Positions 46,459 to 64,000 of a stretch of 64,000 nucleotides of DNA are shown here, in pieces. A program made the translations under genes and the position numbers. The DNA comes from Callipepla californica brunnescens (lineage: Eukaryota; Chordata; Aves; Galliformes; Odontophoridae). A model generated the notes under the pieces. That model worked only from the letters and a program-made list of their open reading frames with translations. It did not search any database and had not been told where the DNA came from. How positions within the stretch are numbered: the stretch's first letter is position 1; every line of letters starts with the position of its first letter. The stretch spans positions 1,558,335 to 1,622,334 of the forward strand of contig JALIRH010000042.1 of assembly GCA_023055505.1 (NCBI GenBank), in the 5' to 3' direction.

Positions 46459-49400
46459 TGTGTATATAATCAAACATTTTTTTAACAGCTTTTTAAAATT
46501 TTGATGTGAAGTTATAGTTTTATAACTGGCTTATGTTTTATTGGAGAAATCTTGCCTATAATTCTATAAAGAAAGGTGACATTCCAAAATGTCAAGCGTA
46601 TCTTTTTTACACAGATTATGCAAAATTCAAGTTGTATTTGAACCCCTTAGTACAACCTGTGACAGTGGTCTACCACTTCTTTCTGTTTAAGTCATGAGAT
46701 ATTGAATATCTCCTCAAAACCAGAATGAAATTCCTCCAGGAACGTAAAACGATGTAACTCTCCTGCTCGGTGGTGTTCCCCGACTTCCACTCTCTGCTCT
46801 TCACCACAAAGTGATGCTTCTGTAGAAGATTTGCGTAGTAACTTTTCCCCATCACATTTTAATCGCTAAAAAAAAAAAAAAAAGAAAAAAAGAAAAACAT
46901 AAAGAGAAAGCACAGCACTTTTGTGGACGATTCGTGAGATGTTTGGTGTCCGGTTTATAAACGAGCGGTAGAAATTGGTCTGTGTTTCTTACAGATCCTG
47001 CAAAGGTGATCTGTAAAAGCAACCGAAGAGTGTCAGATCCTGTTGAAACGCAATGGCTTACTGACCTAACACTTCTCACAGCACTGCTTGTACTATTTGG
47101 CGTGAGGGTTTTGCTTCCTAAGGGCATCTTGTCTGGGCACGGTTAACGCCGGTGTCAGAGGCAGAGAACCTGCTGGTAGACTTGTGGAGGAACTTGCTAT
47201 CTTTGAGCACTTTAAGGCTTTCAAATGCTAACCAACTTGGCAGCTTGTTTTGATCGGGTCATAATATATGTCCAATGGAACCACACTTTCCCTTGTACTG
47301 ATGCACTTAATATAATAGCGTTGAGTTGGTGACTTACACAATAAGAATGTCCATTTTGCAGGAAGTTCTGTATTACTGTTTCACAATAAAAAGTATTATG
47401 GCATCGGACTGCTGTTTCCATGTGTAGCTTTCGGGTGCCCAGGTACTGTGGAAAAATGAGTGGTACGTGCTAAATTCGTGCAGTGTCTGCTGTTTCTGAA
47501 AGACCTTTCAATATTTCTAAATGTTAATATGTAATCTGTATTTGACTTTCACTCCCCCCCGTTTACTGCTGCCCTTTCCAGTCACTGGAAGGAGCAGTCC
47601 TGTCCCTCTCACCCTCTCCCTTCCCCCGTGCCCCCATTTAGAGTACAAGTTGGGTTTTGGTGCAACTGAGGCTGTCTCCAGATGGCTTCATCCGTTCATC
47701 CTCACCGGGGTAGGAAGGATTTGAAACACTATGTTAGAGTAGACAAAAGCAAAGATGCTGTGTTAGTTCCGGGCGCATCTTTTTAATATCCATTATTACT
47801 CTTCTCTTTATAAGGGTCTCGAAAATATGTTACTCTCTTATAAAAAAATTACTTTGTGCAATATTGTTTGTGTAGGCTTTTATATGCATATTAGCACCTC
47901 AGTGTAGAGGTCACTATTTTAAACTGATAGGAAAAAAAAAAGGAATCATCAGATGATACCGCAGTGATTAGTTAGAACCTGTATTACTCCTTACGTGTAT
48001 GTATGTATTGTCTTCGGTACAGAAATGAGGACTAGGAAATATTTCAATTTAAAACTAATTTACAGATTGAAGTGGTAGTGAACTCGTTTAGTAATCTGTG
48101 TAAATAAGGTGTTAGAACAGAGAGCTTTTATGACGAGACGTGACTCACGCAGGGGTGTAATTTAATCTTAGCAGAAGTCCCAGGTCACGCAGCCCGGTTG
48201 GTACAGGAGCTGTCTGTTCTCTGCTGGGGCTCTTTTTTTTTCCCCCCACTTTTTATGTTGAGAGGAATTCCATAGCTTTAAGGGTCGTGCAAAGTAAAAC
48301 TCCTCACAGGCAATAGTGGTTTCTGTTCGTCCCTCGTGCCCGAGGGTGCTCGTTCCTTCTGAGAACTCTGCTGTCTTCCAGGTGCCCGTTCCCTTCCCAC
48401 GTGTGCTGCTCCGTGCTCGTGTCAGCAGAGCAGCGTGGTGAGGTGGCCACGAAGCTGCACGTGCTGCAGTGATTCTGCACGCGGACCTCTGAAGGCCCAA
48501 CAGAACTCACAGAGGCCCCCACGCACTGAGCTGTGTCTGCTCTGCGGTTGAGTTTGAGGCAGAGTGAAGGGGAATCGGTTTGGGAATCCTTCATCAATTC
48601 TAATAGGGTTTTTTAAGTGGATGAAGGCAGAAGATCAGAGTGCTTTTAGAATGCTGCTTTTAGACCTGCAGTGTAGTGAGACCTGAGCGTGGCCTGGAGC
48701 ATCACGGGCGTGCTCCTTGCTTGGAGGGACATGCCCTGTGGTGTCATGCTCTCCCCATGCTCAGTACCAATGTCACATCCATCTCACAGCACATCTGTGT
48801 CCCCAGATGTACAGCACGGGAGGGAGCTGTGCCAGAAGTGAGGTGGAGAATGCAGGTGAGCTCAGCTCTGTCCCGAGTGCAGGATGCAGGTGAGCTCATC
48901 TCTGTCCCGAGTGCAGGATGCAGGTGAGCTCAGCTCTGTCCCGAGTGCAGGATGCAGGTGAGCTCAGCTCTGTCCCGAGTGCAGGATGCAGGTGAGCTCA
49001 GCTCTGTCCCGAGTGCAGGATGCAGGTGAGGTCGGCTCTGTCCTGGGTGCAGGATGCAGGTGAGCTCGGCTCTGTCCCGAGTGCAGGATGCAGGTGAGCT
49101 CAGCTCTGTCCCGCTCTCCTCTGTGGTCACTCTGTGCACACCTGGCATGTCCTCTCTGGGGGGTGGGACACGCAGTGCAGTGTTCTCAGGGGATTTATCA
49201 GCTCTTCATAGGTGTAGGTGTCGCCACACAGAAAAAAGGGCTCCGTTCTGTGCTCTGTCAGCTCTCCTCACCCCTTACAGCTTAGTTCTTCAGATCAGTG
49301 CTTCTACCGTGGGCAGAAGTCCATCACCTGCAGCCTCCAAGCCACGGAGGGGTACAGCCCCCAGCCCCACGTTTCCTGGGGTCAGCAGCACACGGCATAG

Positions 49401-49875
49401 AGAAGGCGACCTGCTGCGGCCCTGCTGAGAAAGAGCTCCAGGCACCTCTGGTTCCTCTGTACACCGCACTGCAGTTTCTGTGTCGCTGTTCTGTGCTTCG
49501 GCTTTGAGTGGCAGCTCCGCTTTTCTGCGGTTCATTTCTCCGAGGCCTTCGCCCACCGAGGACGTGTGCCACCGCCTGGGAGACTGTGTGCTTCGTGCGG
49601 CCTTAGCGTATTTATCGCCATTTCGCGGGTGTTTCCAAGAGGTTTCTATAACGCGTGTACGCAGGTAAAGCTCCAAAACCTCTGTGTGAATAATCCGTAC
49701 CGTGGTGCGTTTCCGCCGTAGCTGACTGTACCGTGTCCGAGCTGTTTCTCTGTAAAATAGTCCAACGGAATGCGTAGAAAAATCTATTTTTATTTGGTTT
49801 GTTCGTTATTATTATTATTTTTTTCTTAATAATTTTTTCTTTTTCCTCCCTGTAAAAAGTATTTTTTTAAATAAA
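46459..49875 (+). terminator. RSBN1: RSBN1 3'UTR with proximal and distal poly(A) signals
   Basis: After the stop at 46456-46458 there is 3.4 kb without a gene. A good AATAAA lies at 47385-47390 (0.93 kb UTR) and another at 49870-49875 (3.4 kb UTR), followed by very T-rich sequence. Mammalian RSBN1 has a long 3'UTR, so the distal site is plausible. The stretch contains A-rich runs (46868-46895) that could cause internal oligo-dT priming, and a 34-bp minisatellite at 48849-49113. No other gene is recognised. Confidence 0.6.
48849..49113. repeat. 34-bp minisatellite, about 7.8 copies
   Basis: The unit is gatgcaggtgagctcagctc followed by tgtcccgagtgcag, 34 bp in total. Eight consecutive copies can be read with few differences, for example 'catctctg', 'ggtcggctctgtcctggg' and 'gagctcggctctg' variants. 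Every copy carries CAGGTGAG, which is both an E-box (CAGGTG) and a 5' splice-site consensus. It lies between the two RSBN1 poly(A) signals and so may be part of the long RSBN1 mRNA. Confidence 0.9.
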
Positions 49876-49974
49876 CGAAGTCTGATTTTTTTTTTAATTA
49901 TTTTTTATTTTATTTTTTTGTCCTTTACCGTTTGGCCGCGTCTTTTCTGCGGGGCGGGGAGGGGCGGTCGTTAC

Positions 49975-59616
<9,642 letters not shown>

Positions 59617-60790
59617 AGTGTCTGACCATCAGCCCAGCTCCAGCAGGACAGACCAGAGACCGAGGCCCTGGGCAGAGAGCAGGGGTGCTCTCAAACTGAG
59701 CAGGCCTGTCATTACAGTTTCTTAGCAGAGCCTCGAGGTGTGCACTGGAAGTTGTCCCTCTGCTTTACTGTTCCGTAACACAGATAAATCAGTCTGAATT
59801 ATGAAGTCATCCCATGGCACACGTGGGTAGAACAATCAGGTGAGCCCAACACTGCGAGGAGCTGGCACTGGGGACAGCAGGAGCTGCGTGCACACAGTGG
59901 AGCACTGCAGAAGCCGTGCCAGGGCTGCTGCTGGAGCCACGCATCAAGGCAGTGCTGTGCAGTAATGTAAAGAACCAGTCCTGCTTTTGTTCGCATCGCT
60001 TTCAGAGAGCACTGGAGCTGCACTGCACTCTGTGTCTGCCTTCAGAGCTCTGCTCCGATAACACTGACGAGGCATTGATGAGAAGAGCACTTCTCTCAGA
60101 GATGTGCAGGATGCAGTGACCTCAGCCTGCACAGGAGGAACACTGACCCTGTGCTGAGAGCCAAGCTCATTCCACACTGGTGCTGGTTGGCTTACGTGGG
60201 GTTTTCTGCAAATTAATCTCATTTGTGGAGAACACAAGTTACATCTGAACAACCTCACGACACAAATGCACGTAAAACATCTGTCAGCTACAACTGACTT
60301 TGCTATGGTTGTTCCCTTTGCCACCTCAGTTGTGTGGGCAGTTAAGAGTGTGTGCTGCTGTAGTTCAGCTGAACTCAGTGTGCTGAAAAGCTGCTGCAGC
60401 TCTGCATGGCAATAGTGCCTTACACTGGAGTACTTAAGGAAGAGCTCCTGTTGTGGTAGTGAGGTCAGTGGAAGATAACTGACAATGTCTTCCTCACTTC
60501 AGAGTAGATTCGGGTTTAGAAATGGCATAGGAAAAGAAAGAAAAGTGGTAAAGGCAGCTGTTGAATTGTATTTTCTGTACGTTTTGCTGACTGTTGTAAT
60601 GGAGAAAAGCAAAATCCAGCTTCCTCCTGGCTTCATTCTTTCAAGGAAGGAGCAAGATGGCCTAAGAAGTTTTGGTAGTAAATTGTTTATAGCTATTTTC
60701 TGTACAAGGAAAGGTTGAAAGATGGAAAAGAAAATGACAACTTTATATATCAAAATGTACAAATAAACCTACAGTACATTTCTACATGAC
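59617..60790 (+). terminator. PHTF1: PHTF1 3'UTR and poly(A) signal
   Basis: AATAAA at 60762-60767 lies 1.15 kb after the stop and is the best 3' end. A second AATAAA at 60844-60849 would extend the transcript towards the MAGI3 3' end. No coding homology in the stretch. Confidence 0.65.
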
Positions 60791-60949
60791 TCCATGATTG
60801 TATCACCTTGTTAATTGAGCAGGAAGTCAGGGAAACTTGCAATAATAAACTGCATTTGTTTTCCAGGAGAGTATTATGTTTGCAGGTGAAGTCTTATACC
60901 ACTGAACATCAACAGAGAATCTATTTTATACAGTGCAGAACCAACAGGC

Positions 60950-62888
60950 CATGAACTAGAGTTTCTTTTTAATATCTATATAAAAAATAACGAGCGATTT
61001 ACAGGTCTCTCTCTAGTCAGAACCTCAGAAGTTATGTATAAAGGTGCTGTACAATATATAAACATTTACACCCAGTACATCCATACATTGCTTAGCATTC
61101 CAAGGCCACGTTGCTAAGTCATCCAATACAGTAAGGAGAGGTACAAATCACACACGGGTCCGGACACTAAATCAGGTCACACTGACAGATAGAAAAAATA
61201 TTGGGGGAGTTGATGTCAGGGAATGAATTTCAGCGGTGCTAATTCACCTCCATCCTACGCTTCTGGATTTGTTACTGCACTCAGTGGTTAGGGCAAGTGC
61301 ATACGACTCAACAAAAAAACAGATCCTCTTGTTAAGAGTACATGGTTAATATGGACACAGGCTAACTGCAAAGTATTATGCATTTCCACAGTCACATTCT
61401 GTAAACGTGGAGTGTTTGGTAATGTTATGCTGCACAGCAAACCGATGGAGCACCCCACGCGAAGCAGCACGGCACAGTTCAGCTCTGCATTAAAGCCTGT
61501 CTCACTTTCAAAGCGTTTCTTCCAAAAGCTGTTGGGGCATCTGTACTTGGAAAGAATTCGCCGTGCTTCGTTGGGCTTCAAAAACCATTGCATGTTTCAA
61601 AGCCAAAACAAGATGCTCTATTTCAAAAAGCAAATCACTTCTTTGTAGTTTGACGTGTGTAAGTAACCTCTGCACCTCTTTTTCCTCCTGCACGATGGCC
61701 CCATAAGCTCCTTTTACCACCACCTCTTCTTGCCCTGTCAGGAAATCACCACTAAATCACAGGTAGAAGCTGCTTGGGCTCATGCAGGCTGCTGCCTTAC
61801 AGCTGAAGGTCTGAGGTGTCAGGAGGTTCTGCCTCTAATGTTCCCCAATAGGACTTCAAAATCTGCACTACAGCCCAAACAACAGAAATGAGGACTCGTG
61901 TACCCCCTACACCCTAATATTTAGCACTCTTAGATCACACATTTAATATAAAACATGGGAGACTTCCCATGTGCACAGGCAGGAATTTAAGATGCTGGCG
62001 TGGTGCTTGGTTCTGTCCTACAGATCAATTCTGACCTCTACAGAGGGAGAAAAAAAAAATCCAATTATTAAGTAGCAATAAATAATAAAAGATGGGACTT
62101 CACAGCACCAGAACGAGGCTGAAAATGTTTGTGTCGATGAGGAATCCGAGGAGGAACCGAGGGAATGATGTGGCTGAACAGGAGCCAGAACCTTCTCTTT
62201 TTGGGCAGTCCCTGTATGCATCCCCATCAGTGGAGAGAAGAAAGCGATTTTGTTCATAAAAAGCTGAATTACAAAACACTGATTATGTCAAATATAACTT
62301 TTATCTACAGCATTTTATATTAGGTATAAAAACAAATTTACGAAAAAGCTCAACTGGAACAGCATCAGTGGCTCATTTGCTGCTCTGGAGTCGACAGAAC
62401 CGACTCAGCCATCTTCCCACTGAAGATGAGCGTTTCCTTATGTAAACATGCAACATGCTCTGCAGAAAATACCCATCTCAAACAAAACCTGGACTTTTCC
62501 GTGACTGGAATACATGGAAAGAATCAGACTGACTGGATACAGTAGATAACTTGGCACGAGAACAAGAAGTGAGTCATGATCACATTGGCAATATAGGCAT
62601 TAAATAATTTTGTTCAGAAAACTCACAACACGAGCTGAGGGAGCCGCAGCAGTGCAACGTTGAGAGCAGCAGAACACCGCCTTCAAAAGGCCAAGGGGAC
62701 AGCAGCTTATGGAGGAGTTTCATCTCAGCAATCCGAAAGGTCCTTCATGCAGTTTGGGTAATTTAAGAACGAATCAAACGCTTTCCGCTCTCTGAACAGT
62801 TTTGGAAAAATAGGACAACTCTGTGAAAAGAAACAGTGCTTCCGATGATCGTTGGGAAGTTGATTAATTCTAAGAAGAAAAGCGTTGC
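60950..62888 (-). terminator. MAGI3: MAGI3 3'UTR (minus strand)
   Basis: This is downstream of the MAGI3 stop on the minus strand. A minus-strand ATTAAA is at 60968-60973, about 1.9 kb from the stop. Nothing else is recognised in it. MAGI3 and PHTF1 converge here with a gap of about 100-200 bp. Confidence 0.5.
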
Positions 62889-63937
62889 TCAGACCCGTTT
62901 CTCAGCCTCACTCGGTGCTTTGGTGACTTTACAGGCGCTCGGAACCCTCCAAGGTCCTGGAGTTATTGGTGTTTTCTTGACCGGAGAACTGCTTTCAGAT
63001 TTGGGAATTCCATCATCTTTGGTTTCAGCAGGCAGCTCCACATGTCCATCCCCACGAGGGCTGTTCAGAACGTCCCCCTCCTGTGCTTCCAGCCTTCTTA
63101 GTTTCTCCGTGGAGAGCAGCGGGATATTGGAAAGACTTGAAGTTTTGAATCTGCTGGAACCTGGTTCTCCCGAGTTCGTCTTCCTTACTCGTTCATCTTC
63201 AGCTCTGTTTCTCCTAGAGTCACTGAATGGAAACCTGCCCTCATCCAACGTCGCATATTTTCTCTCTGGAGTCCACAACTCCTTCCTGGCAGAAATCTTC
63301 TGCTTCATGTCTTTCCTCGTGGCTCCTGTTTTACCACTTCCACCTTTCAGCTGTTCAGCAGTTGTCCTACCACCACCAGCTGCTCTGCCTACCACCTCTG
63401 TGCATCCCTGCTTACTGTGGTGCTTCTGAGGACTGGCAGACATGCCCTGATCTCCACTGGAATAGTGGTTTTTGTTACTACTGTTCATTCCCGTTTCCGT
63501 GGGTTTACGTGGGAGACTGCTGTGGGTTTTATCTGCATCACTCTTTCTAGGGCTGTGCAATCCTGGGAGGTGGTGTCCCTCAGCTGCCCCGAACTTTTCT
63601 GGACTCGCAGATCTGTCTCTTCTGGTCCCTAATTCCAAACTACTTTTTGTGACTTCAAACCCAGTACTGGAGGGAAGATCCCACCTGTTCTTTGTTCTCT
63701 GGGGAGAAGACGGAGGCTTCATCTCAAACTGGTTTTCAGTTAAAGTGCTTATCTTTTCAGGCACAGTGTTCTTTGCTTGTTCCAGTTTCTCAGACAGCTG
63801 AACTTTCCTTAAAGCTTCTCCTGGTACTGGTAAATAACACATTTCAGATGGGGAAGCAGGATGTGAGGATGAGGATAACGGTGACTGTTCTTCATATATT
63901 ACATTTGACGAAGATGGATTATAACTATCCCAATCAC
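62889..63937 (-). CDS. MAGI3: Membrane-associated guanylate kinase, WW and PDZ domain 3: C-terminal exon (partial gene)
   Basis: A MAGUK scaffold at tight junctions that binds PTEN and receptor tails through PDZ domains. Only the last coding exon is in the window: acceptor cttccag on the minus strand with first exonic base 63937, stop TGA at 62891-62889, about 348 residues. It encodes the long-isoform tail after the last PDZ domain, starting around DWDSYNPSSSNVIYEEQSP. The tail is Ser/Lys/Arg-rich and probably disordered; recognisable blocks are ELWTPERKYATLDEGRFPF and VKKTPITPGPWRVPSACKV near the end. No catalytic or PDZ motif lies within this exon. Assignment rests on these conserved blocks and on its place next to PHTF1. 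MAGI1 is the main alternative but lies elsewhere in vertebrate genomes. Confidence 0.9.
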
Positions 63938-64000
63938 CTGGAAGTGAACAGGGAGAGATTTCAATAAGTTATTAGGGGATAAAAAGAGAAAAAAAGATCA
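63938..64000 (-). other. MAGI3 last intron (partial)
   Basis: The polypyrimidine tract and acceptor of the final intron (minus strand tctctccctgttcacttccag) border the exon. The window ends within the intron. Confidence 0.8.

Noticed and set aside
63227..63801. Plus-strand open frames opposite the MAGI3 exon
   Set aside because: They are antisense shadows of a conserved coding exon with no splice structure or homology.

Overview
This is a gene-dense vertebrate (bird) nuclear window. The exon-by-exon match to vertebrate proteins, the CR1-type LINE fragments, short introns, CpG-island promoters and very short intergenic gaps point to a galliform bird, most likely chicken. The gene order HIPK1 - DCLRE1B - AP4B1 - BCL2L15 - PTPN22 - RSBN1 - PHTF1 - MAGI3 is that of human 1p13.2. 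I believe the matching chicken segment is on microchromosome 26, but that is from memory.

Layout: 1-3.1 kb holds the first coding exon of HIPK1 (minus) and its CpG-island first-exon region. 3.1-7.8 kb is intergenic or 3'UTR sequence with one CR1 LINE. 7.8-9.9 kb is a complete four-exon DCLRE1B/Apollo (minus). A 110-bp divergent promoter separates it from AP4B1 (plus, ten coding exons, 10.0-16.0 kb). BCL2L15 (plus, 17.6-20.2 kb) and PTPN22 (plus, 21 coding exons, 20.8-33.0 kb) follow in tandem. RSBN1 (plus, seven coding exons, 34.0-46.5 kb, probably a long 3'UTR to about 49.9 kb) and PHTF1 (plus, 18 coding exons, 50.35-59.6 kb) come next. The C-terminal exon of MAGI3 (minus, 62.9-63.9 kb) converges on PHTF1.

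I derived the exon boundaries by hand from GT/AG sites, reading phase and known protein homology. In every complete gene the summed exon lengths are divisible by three and rebuild a full-length protein: DCLRE1B 457, AP4B1 740, BCL2L15 160, PTPN22 775, RSBN1 703 and PHTF1 752 residues.

The genes do not form one pathway; they are a conserved syntenic block: a nuclear kinase, a telomere nuclease, an AP-4 subunit, a Bcl-2-like protein, a lymphoid phosphatase, a JmjC-like demethylase, an ER membrane protein and a MAGUK scaffold. I see no new gene system. The best unexplained signal is a 318-bp symmetric phase-1 open segment in BCL2L15 intron 1. In-frame stops lie just outside its potential splice sites, so it looks like an unannotated cassette exon. 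Other leads are a possible uORF overlapping the HIPK1 start, minisatellites at the PHTF1 5' end and in the probable RSBN1 3'UTR, and a 40-bp near-identical direct repeat in two PHTF1 introns.
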